In this document: positions 53,140 through 64,000 of the stretch, in pieces
How the letters are laid out: the number at the start of each line of letters is the position of its first letter
Position numbering within the stretch: the stretch's first letter is position 1
Assembly: GCF_008244685.1 (NCBI RefSeq)
Contig: NZ_VTFT01000001.1
Span: 3,079,248-3,143,247 of the forward strand
Reading direction: 5' to 3'
Length of the DNA: 64,000 nucleotides
From: Luteimonas viscosa
Lineage (GTDB): Bacteria > Pseudomonadota > Gammaproteobacteria > Xanthomonadales > Xanthomonadaceae
The notes under the pieces: model-generated
Told to the model about the DNA's origin: nothing
The model's database searches: none
The model's input: the letters and a program-made list of their open reading frames with translations, nothing else
Program-made: the position numbers and the translations under genes

Positions 53140-54210
53140 CTACGGCAGCCGGCGCTCCAGCAGGCTGCGGATCGGCGCGGGGATGCCGAGCGAGCGCAGT
53201 TCGTCGCGCGCGACCCAGCGCAGGCCGTCGTCGTCGCGCACGCTGGCGCCCAGGGCCGCCCCGCGCCATTCCAGCGGCTGCAGGGTGAGCCGGTAGTGGG
53301 TGAAGCCATGGGCGATCGGGTCGAGCGCTTCGGCACTGTCGTAGCCGTCGCCGATGTGGCCGCTGTACCAGGCGCGGGCCTGGTCGTGGTCGGTGTGCTC
53401 GGGCAGCGACCACAGAGCGGCCCAGATCCCGGTCGGCGGGCGTCGCTGCAGCAGCACGCGGCCTTGCGCATCGTGCAGCAGCAGCGCCAGCGCGTGGCGT
53501 TCGGGCAGGGGCTTGCCGGGCTTGGGCGTGGGCAGTTCCTCGACCCGTCCCTCGCGCAGCGCCACGCAGTCGTGCTGCAACGCGCACAGCATGCAGGCCG
53601 GATCGTGGCGGGTGCACAGCGTCGCGCCGAAATCCATCTGCGCCTGGGTGTAGTCGGCCATGCGGTCGGCAGGCACGCCATGGACGTGCGCTTCGGCGAT
53701 CGCCCACAGGCGCTTCTCGATCGCGGGCAGTCCGGGCCAGCCCTCGACGCCATGCATGCGGCACAGCACGCGCTTGACGTTGCCGTCGAGGATCGGCACG
53801 CGCTCGCCCCAGGCCTGCGACAGGATCGCGCCGGCGGTGCTGCGGCCGATGCCGGGCAGCGCGAGCAGCGCGTCGAAATCCCGCGGCAGTTCGCCGCCGT
53901 GCCGCTGCGCGCACAGTTGCGCGGCCGCATGCAGGTTGCGCGCGCGGGCGTAGTAGCCCAGGCCCGACCACAGCGCGAGTACGTCGTCGAGCGGTGCCGC
54001 CGCCAGCGTGCCCACGTCGGGCAGCGCGGCGACGAAGCGCTCGAAGTAGGGCACCACCACCCGCACCTGGGTCTGCTGCAGCATGATTTCCGACAGCCAC
54101 ACGCGGTAGGGCGTGCGCGGGTGCTGCCACGGCAGGTCGTGGCGGCCGGAGACATCGAACCATTGCAGCAGGTGCGTCGCGAACGGGTCGCCACCCTGTG
54201 TCGAGTTCAT
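53140..54210 (-). CDS. mutY: Adenine DNA glycosylase
   Basis: A 356-aa base-excision enzyme removing A opposite 8-oxo[20 protein letters not shown] with the catalytic Glu, Hh[26 protein letters not shown] with the catalytic Asp region, and a 4Fe-4S loop C-x6-C-x2-C-x5-C ([17 protein letters not shown]). C-terminal MutT-like domain follows ([30 protein letters not shown]). Overlaps the AsmA-like gene by 4 bp (ATGA). Confidence 0.97.
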   Translation of the reverse strand: MNSTQGGDPFATHLLQWFDVSGRHDLPWQHPRTPYRVWLSEIMLQQTQVRVVVPYFERFVAALPDVGTLAAAPLDDVLALWSGLGYYARARNLHAAAQLCAQRHGGELPRDFDALLALPGIGRSTAGAILSQAWGERVPILDGNVKRVLCRMHGVEGWPGLPAIEKRLWAIAEAHVHGVPADRMADYTQAQMDFGATLCTRHDPACMLCALQHDCVALREGRVEELPTPKPGKPLPERHALALLLHDAQGRVLLQRRPPTGIWAALWSLPEHTDHDQARAWYSGHIGDGYDSAEALDPIAHGFTHYRLTLQPLEWRGAALGASVRDDDGLRWVARDELRSLGIPAPIRSLLERRLP

Positions 54211-55502
54211 GGCGGGGGCGCCGGCGCCGCTGCAGGATCATCCTCGAACTCGACCACGACACCTTCGAGCTGCGCGCCGGAGATCTCGATGCGCGCTGCC
54301 TCGAGGCGCCCGTCGAGCGGAGGCAGCAGGGAATCGGGCAGCGTCGACGTGCCCCAGACCACCAGCGCGGGCACGTCGAGGCGGCCGTCGAAACGCATGT
54401 CGTCGCGCCCGGCGCGCAGCGCGAGCGGATCGGACAGGTCTGGCGCACCGAGGTAGGCGAGCGAGAGTGCCAACGGTTCGCGTGAGCCGCCGAGCGGCGG
54501 CGGCAGCGCGGGCCACGCTTCGGGCCACTGCGCGATGCGGCCATCGAGATCCAGCAGCAGCCGCTGGCCGAGGCCGAGCCGGCCGCGCGCGTCGAACACG
54601 GGCACCAGGCCGCCACCGCGCAACGCCAGACCCGCCGGGACCAGCGTCCAGCTGCCGTCGTGCGCACGCAGCGGCCCGTGCACGCCGAGCGAGAAGGGCA
54701 CCGTGGTGTCGCCCGACAGATAACGCCCGCTCGCACCGAACCTGGCGGGTAGCAGGCGAAGGCCATCGTTCCAGTGCAGCGCGCCCGACAGCGTGATCCA
54801 TGCGGGCAACCGCCAGTCGCCTTGCGCAGGCACGACCGGGCCGGCGACGGCGAAGCCGCGACCGCTGGCCGGACGCATCAGTGTGGCGGCGAGATCGAAC
54901 GGGGCACGTGTCGATGCATCGACGTAGCGCCCGGCGGCCTGCGCGCGCAACGGCTGATCGGGATGCAATCGTGGCAGCGCGAGTCGCAGCGCCTCGATCC
55001 GCCAGCCGGCGCCCTCGATGCGGCCGTCGCGCACGCGCAGCCCGTCCGACAGCGTCGGCAGGCGACCCTCGCCCGGCGGCCGCGTGCCCAGCCAGTGCTG
55101 CAACGCGGCCACGTCCACGACCGGTTCGTCGAGTTCGATGCGGACCAGATCGAGCGTGTCGCCGAGGCTGCGGATCGTGCTCCAGGGCAGCGACACCAGA
55201 AGGCGCCGCGCCTGAAGCAGCGGCCGCTCCGCGCCCGGTTCGCGCGCGACCAGGTTGCGCACCACGAAGCTGGGGTGCGCACCCAGGCGGGAGGCCGCGT
55301 CGCCTTCGGCGCTGATCTCCAGGTTCATCGACGCACCGATGCGCGCCAGCACCATCGGCACCACGCGCTCGGGGGGCAACGCCAGCCAGACCACCAGCCA
55401 CAGCACCACCAGCAGCGCCAGCGGAACTGCGCACACCAGCAGCACGCGCGGCCAGCGCCGGCGCGCCCGCGGCGTCCCGGCCTGGCGCGGGGAGGCGTTC
55501 AC
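54207..55502 (-). CDS. AsmA-family protein
   Basis: A 431-aa protein with one N-terminal membrane anchor ([24 protein letters not shown]) and a periplasmic beta-rich remainder of the AsmA type ([55 protein letters not shown]). AsmA-like proteins act in outer-membrane lipid transport or assembly. GTG start at 55502 overlaps the ftsY stop by 4 bp (GTGA), so it is coupled to ftsY and mutY. Confidence 0.78.
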   Translation of the reverse strand: MNASPRQAGTPRARRRWPRVLLVCAVPLALLVVLWLVVWLALPPERVVPMVLARIGASMNLEISAEGDAASRLGAHPSFVVRNLVAREPGAERPLLQARRLLVSLPWSTIRSLGDTLDLVRIELDEPVVDVAALQHWLGTRPPGEGRLPTLSDGLRVRDGRIEGAGWRIEALRLALPRLHPDQPLRAQAAGRYVDASTRAPFDLAATLMRPASGRGFAVAGPVVPAQGDWRLPAWITLSGALHWNDGLRLLPARFGASGRYLSGDTTVPFSLGVHGPLRAHDGSWTLVPAGLALRGGGLVPVFDARGRLGLGQRLLLDLDGRIAQWPEAWPALPPPLGGSREPLALSLAYLGAPDLSDPLALRAGRDDMRFDGRLDVPALVVWGTSTLPDSLLPPLDGRLEAARIEISGAQLEGVVVEFEDDPAAAPAPPP

Positions 55503-56689
55503 CCGCCGAGCGACTCCGGCAGCAGGGCGTCGACGAAGGCCTGCGCATCGAACACGCGCAGGTCCTCCGGGCGTTCGCCGATGCCGGCGAAGCGGATCGG
55601 GATGCCGAACTCGCGTGCCAGCGCGAACACCACGCCGCCCTTGGCGGTGCCGTCGAGCTTGGTGACCACCAGCCCGGTGACGCCGACCGCGGCGTGGAAC
55701 TGCCGCAGCTGCGACAGCGCGTTCTGACCGGTGGTGCCGTCGATCACCATCAGCACCTCGTGCGGCGCGTTGGGATCGAGCTTGCCGAGCACGCGCCGGA
55801 TCTTGCCCAGCTCCGCCATCAGTCCCTGCTGGGTATGGAGGCGGCCGGCGGTATCGGCGATCAGGACCTCGGTTCCGCGCGCCTTCGCGGCCTGCAGCGC
55901 ATCGAAGGCGACCGAAGCCGGGTCCGCGTCCTGGCCCTGGGCGATCACGGTCACGTCGTTGCGTTCGCCCCAGGCCTGCAACTGCGCCACGGCGGCGGCG
56001 CGGAAGGTGTCGCCTGCGGCGAGCACCAGCGCATGGCCCTCATCCTTGAAACGACGCGCGAGCTTGCCGATGGTGGTGGTCTTGCCGACGCCGTTGACAC
56101 CGACGGTGAGGATCACGAAGGGCCTGGCCGCCGCATCGATCCGCAGTGGCTGCGCGACCGGCTGCAGCAGCGCGACCAGGTCCGCGCGCAACGCCGCGAG
56201 CAGGGCGCGGGCGTCGGCGAACTCGCGCGACTTCATCCGCTTGCGCAGGCCTTCAACCAGCTGGGTGGTCGCGGCGACGCCCACGTCGGCGGTCAGCAGC
56301 GCGGTCTCGATCTCGTCGAGCAGGTCTTCGTCGAGCCTGGGATTGCGCGAGAACAACCCGCCGAAGCTGCGTGCGAAGCCGCTGCCGCGCAGGCGGTCGC
56401 GCCAGCCTGGCTTGCCTGGCGCCGCCGCGGGCAGTGCCGGTTCCGGTTCGTGCGATGGCGATGGGAATGGCTCGACCGCGCCTGGGGCCGGTGCCGAAGC
56501 GTGCTCGGGCGGACGCGCGGGCGGCGCCTGGTCCGGCGACACCACGAGCACCGCAGCAGGATCCGGGGTGACCGGAGCCGCGTCGCCGGGCAGGGGCGCC
56601 GGCATGTCGCGGGTGTCGGCAGCGGCTTCGGGCGACGCGTCTGGCGCCGCGGCCGGGTCGGGCTTCTTGCGGCGGAAGAACTTGAGCAT
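55499..56689 (-). CDS. ftsY: Signal recognition particle receptor FtsY
   Basis: A 396-aa SRP GTPase. N-terminal acidic/Pro-rich A domain (residues about 5-110), then NG domain: GVNGVGKTTTIGKLA, DTFRAAAVAQLQ, DTAGRLHTQ and VVTKLDGTAKGG. It docks SRP-ribosome complexes at the membrane. Start MLKFFRRKKPDPA fits the family. Divergent from rsmD across 64 bp, the usual E. coli-like ftsY/rsmD arrangement. Confidence 0.97.
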   Translation of the reverse strand: MLKFFRRKKPDPAAAPDASPEAAADTRDMPAPLPGDAAPVTPDPAAVLVVSPDQAPPARPPEHASAPAPGAVEPFPSPSHEPEPALPAAAPGKPGWRDRLRGSGFARSFGGLFSRNPRLDEDLLDEIETALLTADVGVAATTQLVEGLRKRMKSREFADARALLAALRADLVALLQPVAQPLRIDAAARPFVILTVGVNGVGKTTTIGKLARRFKDEGHALVLAAGDTFRAAAVAQLQAWGERNDVTVIAQGQDADPASVAFDALQAAKARGTEVLIADTAGRLHTQQGLMAELGKIRRVLGKLDPNAPHEVLMVIDGTTGQNALSQLRQFHAAVGVTGLVVTKLDGTAKGGVVFALAREFGIPIRFAGIGERPEDLRVFDAQAFVDALLPESLGG

Positions 56690-56731
56690 GCGGGGCGAGC
56701 GTCGGAGTGCGCGAGAATGGAGCCATGCTAG

Positions 56732-57895
<1,164 letters not shown>

Positions 57896-57932
57896 TATCG
57901 TCCATCCCCACACCTACCCTCGGAGTAACACC

Positions 57933-58418
57933 ATGAACCTGATGAAGAGCCTGGCGCTGGCTGCGTGCCTGGTGCTGCCCCTGGCGGCATGCAAGAAGGA
58001 AGAGGCCGCGCCGGTCGAAAAGGCGCCGGTCGCGGCGCCGACCACCGACGACAAGGCCAGCTGGCATGCCTACCTCAACGACCAGGTGCCGCGGCACATG
58101 GAAGGCATCACCAACCAGCCCTATGTGTACTGGGTGCCCGCCAGCGAGAACACGCAAGATCCGGAGGCGCACAACCGCCTGCTCGACAAGGCCAAGATGG
58201 ATGTCGCCCGCGGCATCGTGAAGGGCAACATCCTGGCCTACGCCGGCCTGGATCCGACCAAGACGGCGGACCTGATCGTCGAGGCGTTCGGCGAAGTCAC
58301 TCCCAACACGATGAAGGGCGTGCGCGTGGTCTACATCGGCGACACCGCCAACAGCGGCAGGGTGAAGGCCGCGGTGGAGCCGGCCGGCGTCGAATACGTC
58401 TTCGTCGAAGCCAAGTGA
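57933..58418 (+). CDS. Predicted lipoprotein of unknown function, 161 aa
   Basis: Signal with lipobox: MNLMKSLALAACLVLPLAACKKEE (LAAC), CGGAG site upstream. Mature region ASWHAYLNDQVPRHMEGITNQPYVYWVP, ending RVKAAVEPAGVEYVFVEAK. No known domain. Same strand between coaD and a repeat-rich gap. Confidence 0.75.
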   Translation: MNLMKSLALAACLVLPLAACKKEEAAPVEKAPVAAPTTDDKASWHAYLNDQVPRHMEGITNQPYVYWVPASENTQDPEAHNRLLDKAKMDVARGIVKGNILAYAGLDPTKTADLIVEAFGEVTPNTMKGVRVVYIGDTANSGRVKAAVEPAGVEYVFVEAK

Positions 58419-60766
<2,348 letters not shown>

Positions 60767-60972
60767 GCGTATCCATGCATGTCATGCAGGGCCGGGCCCG
60801 TTTCGATGGCGACCGGTTGCGTATCCTTGCCCCGGACCCTCGCTACGGGAAAGGTGCGGAGAGCCTGTCGAGCAGCGTCCCGGGGACGGTGGAAGTGGCG
60901 ACACCGGTCACCGCTTTTCGGCAATGAAGTGACGATACGCCCGGTCCGCCACCCGGAGTCAGGAATCCAGCC

Positions 60973-61875
60973 ATGAAACTCTGGTCGATCGAAGGCAACT
61001 CCCAGCGGCTCGACGGCGGCTCGATGTTCGGCAACGCGCCGCGCACGATGTGGACGAAGTGGGCCGAGCCCGATGCGTCCAACCGCATCCGCCTGGCGAC
61101 GCGCGGCCTGCTGGCGACGCCGCTAAACGGCAAAACGGTGCTGTTCGAGACCGGTGTCGGCGCGTTCTTCGCCCCCGACCTGCGCGAGCGTTACGGCGTC
61201 GCCGAAGACCGGCACGTGCTGCTCGACTCGCTGCGCGCCGCCGGCTTCGAGCACACCGACATCGACGTGGTGGTGCTCAGCCACCTGCATTTCGACCACA
61301 CCGGCGGCCTGCTGGCGCCGTGGGCGCCGGACGCGCCGCCGCGACTGCTGTTCCCCAACGCGACCTTCGTCCTGTCCCGGCGCCACTGGCCGCGCGCCTG
61401 CGACCCGCATCCGCGCGACCGCGCCAGTTTCATCCCGGAGTTGCCGGCCCTGCTCGAGGCCAGCGGCCGCATCGAATTCGTCGACGGCGACCGCACGCCT
61501 GCGCTCGGCGGTGCAGTGCGCTTCCACTACAGCGACGGCCACACGCCGGGGATGATGCTGGCCGAGATCCTCGGCCCGGACCTGCGCGACGACCAGCCGC
61601 ACGGCGGCGTGGTGTTCTGCGCCGACCTCGTCCCCGGCCTGCCGTGGGTGCACGTGCCGATCACGATGGGCTACGATCGCTCCCCGGAACTGCTGGTCGA
61701 CGAAAAGCAGGCCTTCCTCGAGGACAAGCTGGCGCGCGACGTGCATCTGTTCCTCACCCATGATCCCGATATCGCGCTGGCGCAACTGGCACGCGACGAG
61801 CGCGGCCGGTTCACGGCGATCCACCAGGTTGCACGGCTGGCGGCGCGACCGTTGCGCCTGGAGCGCGCCGCATGA
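60973..61875 (+). CDS. Metallo-beta-lactamase-fold hydrolase
   Basis: A 300-aa protein with [13 protein letters not shown] (HxHxDH metal motif), a downstream DGHTPGMM with a His ligand, [14 protein letters not shown] and late [10 protein letters not shown]. Substrate unknown; lactonase- or glyoxalase-like are possible. No signal peptide. Overlaps the MAPEG gene by 4 bp. Confidence 0.88.
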   Translation: MKLWSIEGNSQRLDGGSMFGNAPRTMWTKWAEPDASNRIRLATRGLLATPLNGKTVLFETGVGAFFAPDLRERYGVAEDRHVLLDSLRAAGFEHTDIDVVVLSHLHFDHTGGLLAPWAPDAPPRLLFPNATFVLSRRHWPRACDPHPRDRASFIPELPALLEASGRIEFVDGDRTPALGGAVRFHYSDGHTPGMMLAEILGPDLRDDQPHGGVVFCADLVPGLPWVHVPITMGYDRSPELLVDEKQAFLEDKLARDVHLFLTHDPDIALAQLARDERGRFTAIHQVARLAARPLRLERAA

Positions 61876-62273
61876 TGCCGCGCATCTCCCTGCTGTTCGC
61901 CTCGCTGCACGCGATCGTCTACGTCGCGCTGGCGATGCGCGTGGTACTGCATCGCCGGGCGACGCGCATCGGCGTCGGCCACGGCGGCGACGAGGCGCTG
62001 ACCCGCCGGGTCCGGGTCCACGGCAACTTCGCCGAGTATGTGCCGCTTGCCCTGCTGCTGCTCGCCCTGCTCGAACTTTCGGGCGTCGGCGCAGGCCTGT
62101 TGTGGAGCTTCGGCGCTGCGCTGCTGGCGGGGCGCGTGCTGCACGCGATCGGACTGGGCGGTTCGGCGGGCTATTCGTTCGGCCGGTTCAGCGGCGCGTT
62201 GCTGACGTTCCTCGTCCTGCTGGCGATGGCGCTGCTCGGACTGTGGCGGACCCTGGTGGTCTACACGCTCTAG
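61872..62273 (+). CDS. MAPEG-family membrane protein
   Basis: A 133-aa integral membrane protein of about four helices. The loop [24 protein letters not shown] is the MAPEG signature, and ARVLHAIGL-like VLHAIGLGG follows. Family members act in glutathione or eicosanoid metabolism; with the upstream hydrolase it forms a two-gene operon, but the joint function is unknown. Confidence 0.85.
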   Translation: MMPRISLLFASLHAIVYVALAMRVVLHRRATRIGVGHGGDEALTRRVRVHGNFAEYVPLALLLLALLELSGVGAGLLWSFGAALLAGRVLHAIGLGGSAGYSFGRFSGALLTFLVLLAMALLGLWRTLVVYTL

Positions 62274-62291
62274 CGCGCGGCGCCGCGCGCT

Positions 62292-62675
62292 TCAGCCGCC
62301 GGGGCGCGGGCGGCGCGGTCGCTGCGGCGCCTGCGCCTCGAGCACGGTCAGGATCGCCTGCTTGAACTGCTCGTTGCAGGCGCGGAAGGCTTCCAGCAGG
62401 CGACGCTCGACCGGGTCGTCCACGAACTCGGCGTCGGCGGCGGGGATGCCGTCGCTCGGCGCCTGCGGGGCGCCGCGGCCGGTGGCCAGCCATTCGTAGG
62501 ACACGCCGGTGGCCATGGCCAGTTCCGAAAGCCGCTCGGTGGACGGGAATACCCGCCCCTTCGCGCTTTCCCAGTTGCCCACCGCGCTGCGGCTGACGCC
62601 GAGCGCCCCGGCGAGGTCAGCCTGCGACATCCCGGCGCGCACCCGTGCGGTGCGGATGCGTGTACTGAGCTTCAT
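62292..62675 (-). CDS. XRE-family regulator
   Basis: A 127-aa protein with N-terminal [52 protein letters not shown] short C-terminal domain ([27 protein letters not shown]) suits dimerisation. ATG 62675. Palindromic operator copies lie just upstream in the shared region with the GH9 gene; autoregulation is likely. Confidence 0.88.
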   Translation of the reverse strand: MKLSTRIRTARVRAGMSQADLAGALGVSRSAVGNWESAKGRVFPSTERLSELAMATGVSYEWLATGRGAPQAPSDGIPAADAEFVDDPVERRLLEAFRACNEQFKQAILTVLEAQAPQRPRRPRPGG

Positions 62676-62731
62676 TCCGTGCCTCTTTCGGTAACGCCGG
62701 GACAAGACTACGTGCCCGGGCCGAGCCGTTG

Positions 62732-62845
62732 GTCAGCAATACTGACACGTCAACGATACTGACGACGCTTGTCTACCTTCGTTGACAGGGGGTCCCAACC
62801 ATTTGAAGGAAGGGAACATATTTTGAAGTCGTCAGCAATACTGAC
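62732..62845. promoter_or_regulatory. Three GTCAG-N5-CTGAC operators upstream of the XRE gene
   Basis: GTCAGCAATACTGAC at 62732-62746 and 62831-62845 (identical), and GTCAACGATACTGAC at 62749-62763 (two changes); copies one and two start 17 bp apart. A weaker GTCTAC..GTTGAC lies at 62771-62786. They fall between the divergent XRE and GH9 genes. The remainder of the 62676-63109 gap shows nothing else clear. Confidence 0.78.
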
Positions 62846-63109
62846 CTCCGGGGCCGGGTCTGGCCCATTGCGCGGCCCCGGGACATCGCGGAATGTGGCA
62901 CCCGTGTGGTCGCGTCGGCTCCACGGATGGACGCCATAGGAGCAATTCCGCAGGGAAACGCTGGAAGCAAGCGCAGGTTCGGCCGGGTCGACGGCTTCGT
63001 CGACCCGGTCGGATCGGTCCTCCCCCCGCCGGGCGCTTGTGTGTCGCATTCCACCCCCCGGCTTGGTCCGCAACTTGCGCGCGTCGGCCGATGCCATGAG
63101 CATCGGCTC

Positions 63110-64000
63110 ATGACCGACACCTTCCCGCCACTCCCCCGCGTCCTTCGCACCCTGATGCTGGCGGCGTTGCCGCTGCTGCCGGTGGCAGGGCAGGCCGGCG
63201 GCGCTTCCGCAACGCCGGCGATCCGCCTCAACCAGCTCGGGTTCCTGCCCGCCGCGGGCAAGCTCGCGGTGGTGGAAACCGTGGAGGCACGATCCTTCGA
63301 GGTGGTACGCGAGGGCGACGCCGCCGTGGTCCTGAGGGGCGACCTGGCGGAGCCCGCGGACTGGGCGCCGGCCGGGCGACGGGTGGCGATCGCGGATCTG
63401 GGCGGATTGTCCGAGGCGGGCCGCTACCGGTTGCGCGTCGAGGGCCTGCCGCTTTCCGATCCGTTCGCGGTGGGTCACGGCGTCTACTCCGATCTTGCCG
63501 CTGCCGCGCTCAAGGGGTTCTACTTCAACCGCGCCGGGACCGCACTCCAGGCGATGCACGCCGGCCCGTATGCGCGTGCGGCGGGACATCCCGATACCGA
63601 GGTCGAAGTCCACGCCTCCGCCGCGTCCACCACGCGCCCGGCCGGCAGCGTGATCTCCGCGCCCGGAGGCTGGTACGACGCCGGCGACTACAACAAGTAC
63701 GTGGTCAACTCCGGGATCACCATGTCCACGTTGCTGGCGGCGTGGGAGGACTTTCCCGGATTCTTCCGGGAACGCGACATCGGCATCCCCGAGAGCGGCG
63801 ACGCGGTTCCGGACCTGCTCGACGAGGCCTGGTGGAACCTGCGATGGATGCTGGCGATGCAGGATCCGGCCGACGGCGGCGTCTACCACAAGCTCACCAA
63901 CCTGCGGTTCGATGGCGCGGTGATGCCGGAGGCGGCGCGCGAGCGTCGCTACGTGGTGCAGAAGGGCACGGCGGCGGCGCTGGATTTCGCCGCGGTGATG
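63110..64000 (+). CDS. Family 9 glycoside hydrolase (cellulase), 3' truncated by the window
   Basis: At least 297 aa, open to the window end. N-terminal signal (LRTLMLAALPLLPVAGQAGG), an Ig-like CelD_N domain (IRLNQLGFLPAAGKLAVV ... GRYRLRVEGL), then the start of the GH9 catalytic domain: GGWYDAGDYNKYVVNSG with the catalytic Asp pair, DLLDEAWWNLRWMLAMQDPADGGVYHKLTN. ATG 63110 chosen as the first that yields the signal peptide. Probably a secreted endoglucanase or cellodextrinase. The C-terminal catalytic Glu is beyond the edge. Confidence 0.9.
   Translation, partial: MTDTFPPLPRVLRTLMLAALPLLPVAGQAGGASATPAIRLNQLGFLPAAGKLAVVETVEARSFEVVREGDAAVVLRGDLAEPADWAPAGRRVAIADLGGLSEAGRYRLRVEGLPLSDPFAVGHGVYSDLAAAALKGFYFNRAGTALQAMHAGPYARAAGHPDTEVEVHASAASTTRPAGSVISAPGGWYDAGDYNKYVVNSGITMSTLLAAWEDFPGFFRERDIGIPESGDAVPDLLDEAWWNLRWMLAMQDPADGGVYHKLTNLRFDGAVMPEAARERRYVVQKGTAAALDFAAVM

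Overview
The window is a high-GC bacterial chromosome segment, most likely from the Lysobacteraceae/Xanthomonadaceae (Lysobacter, Luteimonas or Xanthomonas relatives). This rests on the type IV pilus genes, a large TonB-dependent receptor inside a maltodextrin locus, a thrS-infC-rpmI-rplT-pheST-ihfA-merR cluster, a MASE2 diguanylate cyclase and the general gene repertoire. The genus cannot be fixed from the sequence alone. All assignments come from reading the translated sequence; no database search was run.

Layout. 1-4.1 kb holds the end of a type IV pilus minor-pilin cluster (pilY1 end, pilE, tRNA-Asn, and a convergent GspH/FimT-like pseudopilin). 4.2-8.2 kb has uvrB, tRNA-Val and a sulfotransferase/class IV aminotransferase pair. 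8.3-17.7 kb is a maltodextrin utilisation locus: TonB receptor, alpha-glucosidase, MFS sugar transporter, lipoprotein alpha-amylase and a LacI regulator. Two identical 18-bp LacI-type operators lie upstream of the receptor and between the divergent glucosidase and transporter genes. 17.7-26.2 kb is the translation cluster. thrS is preceded by a Thr-rich leader peptide and a terminator/antiterminator that look like a classical attenuator, and infC uses an ATT start. 26.4-38.4 kb carries tRNA-Pro and mixed chromosomal genes: cupin, TraB/GumN-like, diguanylate cyclase, dxs, HNH nuclease, a probable methanethiol methyltransferase, a hydrolase-LuxR fusion, an acyl-CoA dehydrogenase and a LEA-like lipoprotein.

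38,741-49,849 is an 11.1-kb integrative element in tRNA-Phe, bounded by a perfect 46-bp direct repeat of the tRNA 3' half. It has a tyrosine integrase beside attR, an AlpA-like excisionase, a primase-helicase (CHC2 zinc finger, TOPRIM, RecA-like ATPase), a striking origin-like region, small and large terminase genes (the large subunit split in two), an XRE/ImmA regulatory pair and a cassette of small unknown proteins. There is no portal, capsid or tail gene. It reads as a phage satellite rather than a complete prophage, and is the part of the window most likely to contain something undescribed.

49.9-64 kb returns to chromosomal genes. These include an FAD/NAD(P)-binding protein, a lipoprotein, yggX with a decayed partial duplicate, mutY, an AsmA-like protein and ftsY on the minus strand. 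On the plus strand are rsmD, coaD, a lipoprotein, a ferredoxin, a gamma-glutamyltransferase, a metallo-beta-lactamase-fold enzyme and a MAPEG protein. Last come a small XRE regulator with repeated palindromic operators and a divergent, truncated family 9 glycoside hydrolase (cellulase).
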